Assembly: GCA_902773835.1 (NCBI GenBank)
Contig: CACYFZ010000001.1
Coordinates: 124,001 to 188,000, forward strand
DNA: 64,000 nt
Reading direction: 5' to 3'
DNA from: an uncultured Eubacteriales bacterium
GTDB lineage: Bacteria > Bacillota > Clostridia > Peptostreptococcales > Anaerovoracaceae
The notes under the pieces: generated by a model
The model's input: the letters and a program-made list of their open reading frames with translations, nothing else
The model's database searches: none
Told to the model about the DNA's origin: nothing
Position numbers and translations under genes: made by a program
In this document: piece after piece, positions 55,098-64,000 of the stretch
Position numbering within the stretch: position 1 is the stretch's first letter
Layout: the number at the start of each line of letters is the position of its first letter

Positions 55098-56039
55098 TCT
55101 ATTTTTGTAATATTCTTTAGCGTTTTGGCAGTCCTGACGGATTTGGTTAAATAGTTCTTCTTTTGAGTCGAACTTAGTTTCAGGTCTTGAGAAGTGATCG
55201 AAGATTACTTCTATTTCTTTTCCGTAGAGGTCTCCTTCAAAATCGAAAAGATTGGTTTCTATATCTATCAGCTTTTCATTCTGAACTGTAGGTCTGCAGC
55301 CTATGTTGGATACGCTTTTGTATTCTCTTCCGTCAAGGATGGTTCTGGTGAAATAAACACCATGCGGAGGAATTATCTTTTCAGCATCCGGAATCAGATT
55401 TGCAGTCGGTATGCCGTTGCTGGATCCGAGTCTTTTCCCATGTTGCACGGCACCCTTGAAAGAATATGCCCTGTCGAGATATCTTTCGACAGACTCCATA
55501 TCACCTTCAGATAACTTCTCTCTTATTAGTGTAGAGCTGACTACTATATCACCTACTTTAACAGCTTCATGTATATTGCAAGTTATTCCTGCAGACTTAC
55601 ATTCCTCGATAAGACTGTCTGCATTACCGCTTGCGCGTGAGCCGTAACTGTAATTAAATCCGGCCGAAACACATGCAGCGTTAAGCTTAGCAATTACAAT
55701 ATCTTTAAAAAAATCATCTGCCGGCATTGTCATTATTTTCTCATCAAAAGGAATATTGACCAGAATATCAAATCCCATTTCTTTAATGAGTTTTTCTTTC
55801 TCGTCTTCTGAGCAGATCATCTTTATTGCTTCGGGATCGTCATCTTTTCTGTGAAGTATGAAATTAAACGGATGATTTGAAAAAGTAAAACATAAAGACT
55901 TTAAGCAATTGTTTTTTGCATAATTAACGGCATCACTCATTATCTTCCTGTGCCCGATATGAAGGCCGTCGAAGTTGCCGAGAGCAACAGATGTCATGTC
56001 CTCTGTATTCAATTGGTTCAAATCTGTATATATCTTCAT
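55095..56039 (-). CDS. ribF: Bifunctional riboflavin kinase / FAD synthetase
   Basis: A 314-residue enzyme making FMN and then FAD. The N-terminal FAD synthetase domain (about 1-180) has the nucleotidyltransferase motif ALGNFDGLHIGHRKIM and the STLIREKLSEGD signature. The C-terminal flavokinase barrel (about 185-314) has GRRLGSSNGIPTANL-like residues (KRLGSSNGIPTANLIPD) and GVYFTRT. Length is standard. The start is 3 bases behind the truB stop, so it belongs to the rimP-nusA-infB operon, as in many Firmicutes. Confidence 0.96.
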   Translation of the reverse strand: MKIYTDLNQLNTEDMTSVALGNFDGLHIGHRKIMSDAVNYAKNNCLKSLCFTFSNHPFNFILHRKDDDPEAIKMICSEDEKEKLIKEMGFDILVNIPFDEKIMTMPADDFFKDIVIAKLNAACVSAGFNYSYGSRASGNADSLIEECKSAGITCNIHEAVKVGDIVVSSTLIREKLSEGDMESVERYLDRAYSFKGAVQHGKRLGSSNGIPTANLIPDAEKIIPPHGVYFTRTILDGREYKSVSNIGCRPTVQNEKLIDIETNLFDFEGDLYGKEIEVIFDHFSRPETKFDSKEELFNQIRQDCQNAKEYYKNR

Positions 56040-56042
56040 TAT

Positions 56043-56939
56043 TTAGCAGTCGCTTATTACCTTTTCGGGTTTAAGTTCATCGTTTTCTGTCTTTCCGATT
56101 CCGAGAAATCTGTTGTTGTTATATACCATGTATGTATTTTTGATGTGTGTGTCTGTTTCTATATTAAATCCGTCAGATCTTGAAGGGTTTCCGTTGATAA
56201 AAGCGGTAACTCTGTTATCGTTAAGTACTGCTCTTCCGAGGTTTTGGAGTGTTTCATCCATAGGAACGATGTGTATATATATATCTTCATCACTCATATT
56301 ACAGAGTTCTTCTACATCTATCGCATCTTCTAATTTGAAATATCCTGATGCTGTGCGGCAGAGGGATGTCATGGCGGCTCCGCAGCCGAGGCTGCGACCT
56401 ATATCGTCACAGATGGTGCGGATATAGGTGCCCTTGGAGCAATCCACTTCGAACTCTATCTCTCCGGCTCCAAGGTCGAGCCGCCTGATTTCATTCCTGT
56501 AGATTGTTATTTCTCTGGCCTTTATTTCAAAGTCTTTGCCCTCTCTGGCAAGCTCATATGCCCTTTTGCCGTTTATCTTGAGAGCTGAATACTTCGGAGG
56601 TATCTGAGATATTCGTCCCGTATAGGCCTTAAAAGCTTCTCTGACAACATCTTCCGTGACACTTGAATAATCCGCTGTATCAAGAACTCCTCCCGTTATA
56701 TCCAAAGTATCCGTCGTAAGGCCGAGCTTCATCGTAGCGATATATGTCTTAATATCCGCATCATAATATTCGATGATACGAGTAGCTTTTCCTATACAAA
56801 CAGGTAAAACGCCCGTAGCCATAGGGTCGAGCGTTCCGGTATGTCCTATTCTCTTTATATGCAGCCTTCCTCTGAGCTTCGCACACACATCCTGCGAAGT
56901 CCAGTCCTTTGGCTTGTTTATATTAATAACACCATTCAT
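56043..56939 (-). CDS. truB: tRNA pseudouridine-55 synthase
   Basis: A 298-residue enzyme that converts U55 of tRNA to pseudouridine. Catalytic D38 lies in [15 protein letters not shown]; the N-terminal [16 protein letters not shown] and the middle [20 protein letters not shown] blocks are typical. The C-terminal domain (about 240-298) is short and less conserved. Its ATG overlaps the stop of the DHH phosphoesterase gene by one base, and ribF follows 3 bases later. Confidence 0.97.
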   Translation of the reverse strand: MNGVININKPKDWTSQDVCAKLRGRLHIKRIGHTGTLDPMATGVLPVCIGKATRIIEYYDADIKTYIATMKLGLTTDTLDITGGVLDTADYSSVTEDVVREAFKAYTGRISQIPPKYSALKINGKRAYELAREGKDFEIKAREITIYRNEIRRLDLGAGEIEFEVDCSKGTYIRTICDDIGRSLGCGAAMTSLCRTASGYFKLEDAIDVEELCNMSDEDIYIHIVPMDETLQNLGRAVLNDNRVTAFINGNPSRSDGFNIETDTHIKNTYMVYNNNRFLGIGKTENDELKPEKVISDC

Positions 56940-57910
56940 TATTTCTTCAGAGCGTCTTTTAACGGGACGACTATGATCTTTTCTACTTCATCTATCGGGA
57001 ATTCGAAGGTGCAACCTGCCGCAAGAATATGTCCGCCGCCGCCAAAGCCCGCTGCAACTCTCTCTACGTTAGCGTAGGCCCTGGATCTTAAGCTGGCTCT
57101 TACATTCATTTCTGTTTCCTTCAGAAGGCAGCCTATCTCCACTCCGTCTATACTCATAATGCGAGGGACTATTCCGTCCGCCTCATCCATGGTGCATCCG
57201 TTCCTCTTGAGAAGATCCTGTGTGATTCTGCCGACGGCAATCTTACCTCCCTCGTAATAATTGAGAGAGCCGAGAACATCCGTCTCCATCTTAAGCGCGC
57301 CTTTGGACTTTCTGTCATATATGAGAGCACTGATTTCCTTTGAGTTAAATCCTTCGATTTTATGAAGGTGGCCGACTATATCGTGAGTGCGAGCAGTCGT
57401 GTTGCTGTGCTGGAAGTTGCCGGTATCTGTAGTAATTGCAGTGAATATGCAGTTGGCTATATCCAGCGTTACAGGTACTCCGAGTGCTTTTATAAGATTA
57501 TATGCAATCTCGCCCGTCGCAGCAGCCTTAGGCTCAGTCCTTACGAAATCGAAGCGAATATCCGTGGATTTACTCATATGATGGTCAATACAGCCTTTAA
57601 GCTTTCCTCTTTCAAAGGCGTGTTCTCTGCCCGGAATTCTGTTCATGCTGTTGCAATCCATCATAAGAGCAAGCTGAACTTCATCAAGTACGCTGTCGTC
57701 GTTTGTAGAGCATCCGCACTCAAGGAAATCCAGGTTCTTTGGAACGGGCTCGTTTATCATTACATATGACTTCTTTCCGAGCGCTCTGAGCGCAAGACAT
57801 ACGGCAGTGCATGAACCAAGAGCATCTCCGTCCATATTAATGTGCGGGAATAAAAGAATCCCGTCCAAATCTTTTAATAATGTGGCAATGCTCTTTACTG
57901 TATCGTTCAT
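56939..57910 (-). CDS. nrnA: DHH-family oligoribonuclease/pAp phosphatase (NrnA-type)
   Basis: A 323-residue DHH/DHHA1 phosphoesterase. It degrades very short RNAs, and in homologues also 3'-phosphoadenosine 5'-phosphate. The metal-binding motifs are [11 protein letters not shown] (about 24-34), [10 protein letters not shown] and the DHH itself in [13 protein letters not shown]1 at the C-terminus ends in the [10 protein letters not shown] substrate loop. Length fits Bacillus NrnA. Its start overlaps the rbfA stop by 4 bases. The place between rbfA and truB is the regular Firmicute position. Confidence 0.94.
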   Translation of the reverse strand: MNDTVKSIATLLKDLDGILLFPHINMDGDALGSCTAVCLALRALGKKSYVMINEPVPKNLDFLECGCSTNDDSVLDEVQLALMMDCNSMNRIPGREHAFERGKLKGCIDHHMSKSTDIRFDFVRTEPKAAATGEIAYNLIKALGVPVTLDIANCIFTAITTDTGNFQHSNTTARTHDIVGHLHKIEGFNSKEISALIYDRKSKGALKMETDVLGSLNYYEGGKIAVGRITQDLLKRNGCTMDEADGIVPRIMSIDGVEIGCLLKETEMNVRASLRSRAYANVERVAAGFGGGGHILAAGCTFEFPIDEVEKIIVVPLKDALKK

Positions 57911-58266
57911 TTGAGTCCTTCCAAAATTGAATCTATATGGCGGCCGTAATCACCTGATGTATCGAGTTTAAAGATAAGTTCAGGTGTATGTCTTATAGCC
58001 ACATCACGTGAGACCTGTCCCCTTATTGCACCCTTGGCTCTTTCCAGACCTTCCATTACTTCGGTATATACTTCTTCTTTATCTTCATCGGAAAGGCAAA
58101 CAGGCGAAACGTGGACGGTCGCATAGCTTCCGTCCTTCGTTACGTCAACACCCGTGATGCTTATTATTCTCGATGTGAGTGCCGGGTCTTTGGCTCCGTT
58201 TATAAGAAATCCGCTTATGCTCTTCTTGATTTCCTCTCCGAGCCTACCCTGTCTGTGTTTGGCCAT
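57907..58266 (-). CDS. rbfA: Ribosome-binding factor A
   Basis: A 119-residue KH-fold protein required for late 30S maturation, binding helix 1 of 16S rRNA. Typical segments are RLGEEIKKSISGFLI at the N-terminus, DPALTSRIISITGVDVTKDGSYATVHVS and the RHTPELIFKLDTSGDYG(R)HID C-terminal block. Length is normal. The start is one base behind the infB stop and the end overlaps the DHH gene by 4 bases. Confidence 0.97.
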   Translation of the reverse strand: MAKHRQGRLGEEIKKSISGFLINGAKDPALTSRIISITGVDVTKDGSYATVHVSPVCLSDEDKEEVYTEVMEGLERAKGAIRGQVSRDVAIRHTPELIFKLDTSGDYGRHIDSILEGLK

Positions 58267-58267
58267 T

Positions 58268-61027
58268 TTATTTTCTTTCTACCTCTACCATTTCGAAGCA
58301 TTCAATTACGTCTTCAGGTTTGATGTCGTTATACTTCTCGATTCCGAGACCGCATTCATATCCGGCGGAAACTTCCTTAACGTCATCCTTGAAACGTTTA
58401 AGAGAAGATATGACGCCTTCGTGGATTACAATACCGTCGCGCACGAGTCTGATCTGTGCGTTTCTCTTAACCTCACCCTCTGTGACATAACATCCTGCGA
58501 CAACTCCGAGGTTAGGTACCTTGAATGTATCTCTGACCTCAGCCTTACCGAGTACTTCTTCTTTGAATTCAGGATCCAGCATGCCCTTCATAGCATCCTG
58601 AATCTCGTCTATGATGTCATAGATAACTCTGTAGAGTCTGATTTCAACATCTGCAGCCGCTGCCTGGTTAGAAACAGCAGTAGTCGGTCTAACGTTGAAT
58701 CCGATAATAATCGCATTTGAAGTCTCTGCGAGCATGATATCTGACTCATTAATGGTACCGACTCCCGAGTGAACAACATTGATCTTAACCTCAGGTGTCT
58801 CGAGTTTTTCAAGTGACTGAATGATGGCACCGACAGAACCCTGTACGTCAGCCTTAACTATGAGGTTGAGTTCCTTAGCCTCTCCCTCCTGAATCTGACT
58901 GAAGAGTTTATCGAGAGTCATGCTGGCATTTCGTGCCATAACTTCTTCTCTCATTTTGTCCTTACGGTTCTGAGCGATTTCACGAGCTGTCTTATCATCT
59001 CTTACAGCGTTGAATATATCTCCTGCCGCAGGGACATCACCGAGACCGAGAATCTCTACAGCTGTGGCAGGGCCGGCCTTTCTGATGGTCTTACCCTTAT
59101 CGTCTGTCATGACTCTGATCTTACCTGATGTAGTACCTGCAACGATGCTCTGACCCGTCTTTAGAGTACCGTTAGATACAAGAAGTGTTGCAACAGGGCC
59201 TTTGGCCTTATCTAGTCTTGCCTCTATAACAGTACCGCTGGCCAGTCTGTCAGGATTTGCCTTAAGTTCAAGCACATCTGCCTGGAGAAGAATCATCTCG
59301 AGAAGATCTGTGATACCCTCTCCCTTCTTGGCAGATACAGGTACGGATATAACGTCACCGCCCCAATCTTCTACGAGGATATTGTGATCCATGAGAGCTT
59401 GCTTAACTCTATCAGGATTTGCTCCGGGTTTATCCATCTTGTTGATGGCAACAATGATAGGAACTCCTGCAGCCTTAGCGTGGCTGATAGACTCAATTGT
59501 CTGAGGCATTACGCCGTCATCAGCAGCTACTACCAGTACTGCGATATCTGTTACCTGAGCACCTCTGGCACGCATTGTAGTGAATGCTTCGTGTCCCGGT
59601 GTATCCAGGAATACAATTTTCTTTCCGTTAATTTCAACCTCGGAAGCACCGATATGCTGTGTGATTCCGCCGGACTCACCCGCCGTTACATTTGTATTAC
59701 GGATGGCATCAAGAAGTGAAGTCTTACCGTGGTCTACGTGACCCATAACCGTAATGATAGGAGGTCTCGGCTGAAGATCTTTTTCATTATCTTCCCTTGT
59801 GTCGATTCCTTCTTCAACGATTTCAGGCTCTTCTTCTGTTACTACTATCTGAAGACCGAGGTCGACAGCAAGCATCTCAACCATATCCTTATCCAAAGTC
59901 TGATTGATTGTGGCCATTACACCCATCTGCATCATGGACATAATAATCTTTGATACGCTGATTTCGGCCTGCTCAGAGAGTCCTGCTACCGTAATAGGTA
60001 CGGTTACGGCAATTGTGCCTTCAGGCAGGAGTTCTTCAGGTTCAGGTTCTTCTACTACCTTGGTCTTATATTTCTTCTTATGACGTTCCTGCTTTTCAAG
60101 AGCTCTCTCGTCATAAACGTTATCGTTTCTGTTTCTGCGTCCACCGGGACCGTCTTCACGTCTGTCGTTTCTGGACATTCTGTCACGGTCACGGTTGTCG
60201 AAAAATTTCTTGCTCTTACCCTTGGACGGTCTGCCGCCGCCTGATGACTGTGCGTCACCTCCCTGGGCCCTCTTGTCTGCGCCCTTTGAATCTTGGGAGT
60301 CAATATCTTTTGAAGGTTTTCTCTTCCTGGATGGCTTAGCTGCTTTTTCAGCACTCTCTGCAAGTTTTTCCTTCTGGCGCTTTCTCTGTTCTTCAGCCTT
60401 TTTCTTTTCAGTCGCGGCATCAGAAATCTTTTTAAACCTCATCGGTTTATTAGGCGCATTAACATAATCCTCAGCTTTATCTTCCTCAGGTTTCTCCTCT
60501 TTTGATTCTGCAGGCTTCTTCTCTTTGGCTTCTTCCTTGGCTTTAGCTTTAGTCTTGGACTTGGCCTCAGTATCTTTCTTTGGTTTATCTTCAGCCTCTT
60601 TTGTTTCCTTAACTACAGCTTCCTCAGCTACCGGTTTTTCTTCTTCGGTCTCTTTCTTGGCAGCCTTCTTGGCGGCCGGCTTCTTTTCGGCCTTCTTTTC
60701 TTCTGCAGCCTCTTCCTTAGCCGGTTCAGCTTCTTCAATCACTTCTTCCTTCTTAGGAATTACCGGCTTTCCTACAGGCGCTTTAGCCACAGGCGTTGCC
60801 TTAGGCACTACAGGAACAGCCTTAATCTTAGGCTTACCGGCTCCGTCAGCGGAGTCAGCTGAATTGCCTTTCATAAGGTTTATTGTGCTGACAAGTCTGG
60901 CAGCATCTGCGTCATCGATACTGGACCTCGCACCGCCGACTTCTATGCCCATTTTAACGGCATAGTCTTTTAGTTCTTGCAGTGTAATGTCGAGTTCTTT
61001 TGTAAGCTCACTAACTTTCTTCGGCAT
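58268..61027 (-). CDS. infB: Translation initiation factor IF-2
   Basis: A 919-residue initiation GTPase that brings fMet-tRNA to the 30S subunit. A short N-terminal helical motif ([20 protein letters not shown]) is followed by a long low-complexity Lys/Glu/Ala-rich region (about 60-210) and an Arg/Gly-rich region (about 215-330). The core follows: a second IF2_N module (about 345-400), then the G domain with [26 protein letters not shown] and SAKKGEG, domain II, and the C-terminal fMet-tRNA-binding domain. It lies 11 bases behind ylxR; ylxQ, usually between them, is missing. Confidence 0.97.
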   Translation of the reverse strand: MPKKVSELTKELDITLQELKDYAVKMGIEVGGARSSIDDADAARLVSTINLMKGNSADSADGAGKPKIKAVPVVPKATPVAKAPVGKPVIPKKEEVIEEAEPAKEEAAEEKKAEKKPAAKKAAKKETEEEKPVAEEAVVKETKEAEDKPKKDTEAKSKTKAKAKEEAKEKKPAESKEEKPEEDKAEDYVNAPNKPMRFKKISDAATEKKKAEEQRKRQKEKLAESAEKAAKPSRKRKPSKDIDSQDSKGADKRAQGGDAQSSGGGRPSKGKSKKFFDNRDRDRMSRNDRREDGPGGRRNRNDNVYDERALEKQERHKKKYKTKVVEEPEPEELLPEGTIAVTVPITVAGLSEQAEISVSKIIMSMMQMGVMATINQTLDKDMVEMLAVDLGLQIVVTEEEPEIVEEGIDTREDNEKDLQPRPPIITVMGHVDHGKTSLLDAIRNTNVTAGESGGITQHIGASEVEINGKKIVFLDTPGHEAFTTMRARGAQVTDIAVLVVAADDGVMPQTIESISHAKAAGVPIIVAINKMDKPGANPDRVKQALMDHNILVEDWGGDVISVPVSAKKGEGITDLLEMILLQADVLELKANPDRLASGTVIEARLDKAKGPVATLLVSNGTLKTGQSIVAGTTSGKIRVMTDDKGKTIRKAGPATAVEILGLGDVPAAGDIFNAVRDDKTAREIAQNRKDKMREEVMARNASMTLDKLFSQIQEGEAKELNLIVKADVQGSVGAIIQSLEKLETPEVKINVVHSGVGTINESDIMLAETSNAIIIGFNVRPTTAVSNQAAAADVEIRLYRVIYDIIDEIQDAMKGMLDPEFKEEVLGKAEVRDTFKVPNLGVVAGCYVTEGEVKRNAQIRLVRDGIVIHEGVISSLKRFKDDVKEVSAGYECGLGIEKYNDIKPEDVIECFEMVEVERK

Positions 61028-61038
61028 TCTATCCTCCC

Positions 61039-61308
61039 TTAGTTGCCAAGAGCCTCGTCAATTGCTCTTTCTATCTTTTCTGCGTCCGCATTTGTTCTGA
61101 GGACGCGATTAAACGCTTTGCGCTTTAAAGCCATATCTGCGCATTCTCTGTTTCGACAAAGGTAAATACCTCTGCCTTCATTCTTAATATCTTTATCTGC
61201 TTCGATGCATCCGTCTCTGAATGTAAATCTCAGGAGCTGATCCTGCGGTTTGGATTCTCTGCAGGCAATGCATCTACGCATCGGCTTCGGACTCTGATGT
61301 CTCCTCAA
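61039..61308 (-). CDS. ylxR: YlxR-family (DUF448, RnpM-type) RNA-binding protein
   Basis: An 89-residue basic protein of the nusA-infB operon. The family core [18 protein letters not shown] and [25 protein letters not shown] is clear; members bind RNA, and in Bacillus a homologue modulates RNase P. A TTG at 61306-61308 is taken as start because it restores the family's KxP(L/M)RxC lead-in (KPMRRC) and has GAGGAAG upstream. It would overlap nusA by 35 bases. An ATG at 61276-61278 that overlaps the nusA stop is the alternative. Confidence 0.9.
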   Translation of the reverse strand: MRRHQSPKPMRRCIACRESKPQDQLLRFTFRDGCIEADKDIKNEGRGIYLCRNRECADMALKRKAFNRVLRTNADAEKIERAIDEALGN

Positions 61309-62512
61309 CTTCTGCTTCCTCTACTTCTTCAGTCGCTTCCTCTGCAAGCTCTTCCGCTTCTTCAACTGCTTCCTCAGCTACTTCTTCGATTACATCTTCT
61401 GCTGTTTCATCAGCTGAAGCATCTTCGTCGAATGCAGGTATATCGTCTGCATCCTCATATTCGTCGAAGTCGAAGCCCATTTCTTTAAGCTGATCGTTAC
61501 TCTTGATATCTATCTTCCATCCGCTTACGCGTGCTGCCAATCTTACGTTCTGACCTTCGCGTCCGATGGCGAGTGAGAGCTGCTGCTCCGGAACAACGGC
61601 AGTAGCGGACTTCTCATCCTCGTTGATATAAACACCTTCTACGATAGCAGGCTTGAGGACATTGCTGATGAGAACAGCAGGATCTTCGTCCCATACGATA
61701 ATATCAATCTTCTCTCCGAAGAGCTCATCTGCAATATTCTGAACTCTGGCGCCGCGGTTTCCTACGCAGGCACCTACAGGATCTACATTAGGATCGGTAG
61801 AATAAACTGCAATCTTTGTACGTGAGCCTGCTTCTCTGGCAGTTCCCTTGATCTCAACAGTACCGTCTGCAATTTCAGGTATCTCGAGTTCAAAGAGACC
61901 TCTTACCAGTCCCGGATGTGATCTTGAAAGCAGAACCTGAGGTCCTTTGCTTTCTTTCTTTACGTCCATGACATAAACCTTAATTCTGTCTCCCGGTTTG
62001 AAGTTCTCTGTCTTAACCTGCTCGGAAGCCGGAACCCTTCCCTCTGTTCTTCCGAGAGAAACCAACATTGTTCCGTTGTTGATTCTCTCAACTTTACCGG
62101 TTACAATCTGGCCCTTCTTTTCGATGAATTCGTTATATGAATTGGTTCTTTCTGCTTCGCGGTTTTTCTGCACGAATACCTGCTTAGCACCCTGTGCGGC
62201 AATTCTGTTGAAATCTTTAGGATCGATTTCATACTCCACGACTTCGCCGAGTTCATAGCCGTCATATATCTCTTTAGCATCAGCAAGAGAAATCTGTGTC
62301 AGCGGATCTTCTACTTCTTCAACGATTTCCATTCCCATGAAAACCGTAACGTTTCCGCTTTCCATATCCACATCAACTCTTACGTTAGATGCTCCGTAGT
62401 TCTTCCTATATGCATTCTCTATGGAATCTTTGATAGCACCGATGATTTCTTCATCGGACAGGTTCTTTTCCTTTTTAAGATCCGCAAACGCTTCCAAAAA
62501 TTCGTTATTCAT
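61274..62512 (-). CDS. nusA: Transcription termination/antitermination protein NusA
   Basis: A 412-residue RNA polymerase-binding factor for pausing, termination and antitermination. N-terminal domain (about 1-130), S1 (about 133-200, GQIVTGKVERINNGTMLVSLG), KH1/KH2 (about 205-345, with GACVGNRGARVQNI and AIGREGQNVRLAARVSG). The last 55-60 residues are a Glu/Ala/Asp-rich acidic tail; the E. coli-type acidic repeats are absent, but such tails occur in Firmicutes. GGAGG precedes the ATG. It sits 13 bases behind rimP. Confidence 0.97.
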   Translation of the reverse strand: MNNEFLEAFADLKKEKNLSDEEIIGAIKDSIENAYRKNYGASNVRVDVDMESGNVTVFMGMEIVEEVEDPLTQISLADAKEIYDGYELGEVVEYEIDPKDFNRIAAQGAKQVFVQKNREAERTNSYNEFIEKKGQIVTGKVERINNGTMLVSLGRTEGRVPASEQVKTENFKPGDRIKVYVMDVKKESKGPQVLLSRSHPGLVRGLFELEIPEIADGTVEIKGTAREAGSRTKIAVYSTDPNVDPVGACVGNRGARVQNIADELFGEKIDIIVWDEDPAVLISNVLKPAIVEGVYINEDEKSATAVVPEQQLSLAIGREGQNVRLAARVSGWKIDIKSNDQLKEMGFDFDEYEDADDIPAFDEDASADETAEDVIEEVAEEAVEEAEELAEEATEEVEEAEVEETSESEADA

Positions 62513-62525
62513 TGTTTCCTCCTTA

Positions 62526-63002
62526 TTAGAAAACCACCGCTAAATTTATCTTCGATATCTTATCTGAAGGTATTTCCGTCTCGCCTGAGTCGTTTTTAAT
62601 CTTTACGATTCCGTCGTCCTTACCGAGAAGCACACCTTCGAAGTTCTTACTTCCGTTTATCTGTTCATAGGTTTTTATCTCAACCTGTCTTCCGGCAAAC
62701 CTTATGTAATCGGTTTCCTTCGTGAGCTCTCTGTCCAGTCCCGGACTGCATACCTCAAGATTATAGCTTCGTTCTATGAGATCAGTTTCATCAAGCTTCT
62801 CGCTGAGATATCTGTTAAGAGCCTCGCATTCATCTATACTTACGTATTCGATAGATGCATCTGCAGGTTTATCCGGATAAACTCTTAAAACCCATTCAGG
62901 GCCTTCTTTCTTATATTCTATTTTGTAAAGTTCGAGATTGTTCTCCTTCAGGTAATCCTGAAGCAGATTCGAAACTTCAACTGTGATGTCTTGTTTGGCC
63001 AT
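62526..63002 (-). CDS. rimP: Ribosome maturation factor RimP
   Basis: A 158-residue protein for 30S assembly. The family's two domains are seen: an alpha/beta N-terminal part (about 1-85) with the signature YVSIDECEALNRYLSEKLDE and YNLEVCSPGLDRELTKETDY, and a C-terminal SH3-like barrel (about 88-158). Length is typical (about 150-160). CGGAGG precedes the ATG. It is the first gene of the nusA-infB operon and has its own promoter and leader hairpin. Confidence 0.96.
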   Translation of the reverse strand: MAKQDITVEVSNLLQDYLKENNLELYKIEYKKEGPEWVLRVYPDKPADASIEYVSIDECEALNRYLSEKLDETDLIERSYNLEVCSPGLDRELTKETDYIRFAGRQVEIKTYEQINGSKNFEGVLLGKDDGIVKIKNDSGETEIPSDKISKINLAVVF

Positions 63003-63031
63003 AAAGCCTCCGTTTTTTCATATACATAAGT

Positions 63032-63057
63032 GAAAGAGTGGGCTTCCCCACTCTTTC
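63032..63057 (-). promoter_or_regulatory. Strong hairpin in the rimP-nusA leader
   Basis: A perfect 11-bp stem GAAAGAGTGGG / CCCACTCTTTC with a 4-base loop lies between the rimP promoter and the rimP ribosome binding site. No U-tract follows on the minus strand. It could end transcripts from the penicillin-binding protein gene, or stabilise or attenuate the nusA operon mRNA. Confidence 0.6.
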
Positions 63058-63077
63058 GAAATAACTTACCGTTGATA

Positions 63078-63106
63078 TTTATACCATTTAAGTGCTTAAA
63101 ATGCAA
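63078..63106 (-). promoter_or_regulatory. Promoter of the rimP-nusA-infB operon
   Basis: On the minus strand TTGCAT (63101-63106), exactly 17 bases and TATAAA (63078-63083). It lies directly behind the stop codon of the penicillin-binding protein gene. Confidence 0.7.
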
Positions 63107-63121
63107 GTATTATCTGCGTTA

Positions 63122-64000
63122 TTACGGGTTATCGGCATTAAGAGTATTATCATTTAACTTATCCTTTTTATCCTTAGGTTCTGTACCCTTTGTATAATAC
63201 TCTCCGTTCTTTTTGATAACGCTGGTCGGCATTTGTCTGTACTCCCCGCCGATAGCTATATCTACCTGGCTCATTATCCTGCTCCAAAGAGCAGCAGCCG
63301 TAGATGACTCCGTATACATTGTTATGTTTTCATCTGTTCCTATCCATAGTGCAGCTGAACACTTAGGAGTGAAGCCGTCAAACCAAATATCGTAGGCATC
63401 ATTGGTGGTTCCCGTCTTACCGCCGGGTTCTTCGCCTTCAATTCTGGCTTTATCTGCGATCCCCTTGCTTACATTGCTTTTCAGAAGGTCTGTCATAATC
63501 CATGCAACTCCTTCATCGAGAGCCTGAACCTGCTCCGGCTTACCCTCCAATATTATGTTACCTTCGCTGTCCTCCACCTTCGTATAGCAAACAGGAGAAT
63601 ATCTCACTCCGCCTCTCGGGAATGCAGCATATGCAGCAGCCATATCCAGCGGCGTAACACCTTCTGTCATGGCGCCGAGGCCCAGTGCAGCCAGGTTAAC
63701 ATCGTTATATGGTTCTTCTATATCGTCAATTACAGTAGTAATACCGAAATCGTGAACTTTCTCCATGGAATAATCAATGCCGACCTGAGTAAGAAGTTTA
63801 ACTGCGCAGGTATTGAGAGATAGCTGCAGTGCGCTTCTGAGGGTCTGTTTTCCGGTATATGACCTGCTGAAGTTCTGAGGCCATACCTCGCCTTTTACAA
63901 CCATTCTCTCATCTATAACCTGAGATGAGGCTGTAATATAGTCTCCGTATCCCTTCTTTCCCTGTTTCTCATAGCCCGTCTCTACAAACGGGAACTTCTG
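63122..64000 (-). CDS. Class A penicillin-binding protein, C-terminal part
   Basis: The gene continues beyond the right edge; 292 codons to the stop are visible, with the frame open through the edge (last visible residues QKFPFVETGYEKQGKKG). It is the transpeptidase domain of a bifunctional murein synthase. The second active-site motif is SLN in LSLNTCAVKL and the third is KTGT in GGKTGTTNDAYDIWFDGFTP; the SxxK nucleophile and the glycosyltransferase domain lie outside the window. The C-terminal tail (about 40 residues) is Lys/Asp/Asn-rich. It faces the same way as rimP but is separated by that operon's promoter. Confidence 0.93.
   Translation of the reverse strand, partial: QKFPFVETGYEKQGKKGYGDYITASSQVIDERMVVKGEVWPQNFSRSYTGKQTLRSALQLSLNTCAVKLLTQVGIDYSMEKVHDFGITTVIDDIEEPYNDVNLAALGLGAMTEGVTPLDMAAAYAAFPRGGVRYSPVCYTKVEDSEGNIILEGKPEQVQALDEGVAWIMTDLLKSNVSKGIADKARIEGEEPGGKTGTTNDAYDIWFDGFTPKCSAALWIGTDENITMYTESSTAAALWSRIMSQVDIAIGGEYRQMPTSVIKKNGEYYTKGTEPKDKKDKLNDNTLNADNP

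Noticed and set aside
60195..60965. Long plus-strand frames opposite the infB N-terminal region
   Set aside because: They mirror the Lys/Glu/Ala low-complexity segment of IF-2 and encode Ser/Leu/Phe-rich sequence without family features.
61274..61480. Leucine-rich plus-strand frame opposite the nusA end
   Set aside because: It is the reverse of the Glu/Ala-rich acidic tail (CTC/CTT-rich complement), with no ribosome binding site; a composition artefact.
63122..63904. Separate short gene starting at the ATG at 63904
   Set aside because: The frame is open upstream to the window edge and continues a class A PBP transpeptidase domain; that ATG is internal.

Overview
The window looks like chromosomal core DNA of an anaerobic Gram-positive bacterium of the class Clostridia. 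The evidence is: housekeeping operons in Firmicutes order (dgt-dnaG-rpoD-trmK; plsX-rnc-smc-ftsY-der; rimP-nusA-ylxR-infB-rbfA-nrnA-truB-ribF-rpsO-pnp), strong AGGAGG-type ribosome binding sites, a butyrate kinase, a giant 2-hydroxyacyl-CoA dehydratase activase-like protein, a type-2 IleRS and sortase-anchored-type surface proteins. A relative of the oral/gut Anaerovoracaceae (Mogibacterium/Eubacterium group) would fit, but that is inference. Nearly all genes are on the minus strand; only nadK, an rluA-type gene, a GntR regulator and a small membrane protein are on the plus strand. No tRNA, rRNA, IS element, phage gene or CRISPR array was seen.

Layout (plus-strand coordinates). 1-7.3 kb: a cut-off P1-family peptidase, a probable 6S RNA just behind yebC, a 1438-residue double-activase protein, RNase P RNA and trmK. 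7.3-12 kb: rpoD, dnaG, dgt and an unknown acidic protein. 12-13.8 kb: plus-strand nadK and a pseudouridine synthase, ended by a clear terminator. 13.8-20.6 kb: pheT, pheS, butyrate kinase, a membrane pyrophosphatase homologue that has lost its catalytic residues, and secG. 20.7-24.2 kb: tpiA, pgk, nth and a GntR regulator. 24.1-36 kb: an apparent operon plsX-rnc-smc-ftsY-der-plsY-miaB-cls-M50 protease. 36-40.3 kb: rlmN and a type-2 ileS whose HIGH motif is replaced by GIHH.

40.3-52.4 kb is the accessory part: a small membrane protein with an apparently leaderless mRNA, a secreted arylsulfotransferase-like protein with Ig-like repeats, and a 2980-residue surface adhesin. The adhesin has five isopeptide-type fimbrial domains alternating with Cna-B domains. 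Two of the five fimbrial domains carry large insertions. 52.4-64 kb is the translation/RNA operon (pnp back to rimP), with separate promoters and structured leaders in front of rpsO and rimP, and a cut-off class A penicillin-binding protein at the right edge.

The most interesting items are the catalytically dead pyrophosphatase paralogue, the GXHH IleRS2 (a form linked to very high mupirocin resistance), the giant adhesin with its interrupted domains and non-standard sorting signal, and the arylsulfotransferase beside it. ylxQ and acpP are missing from positions where related operons often carry them.
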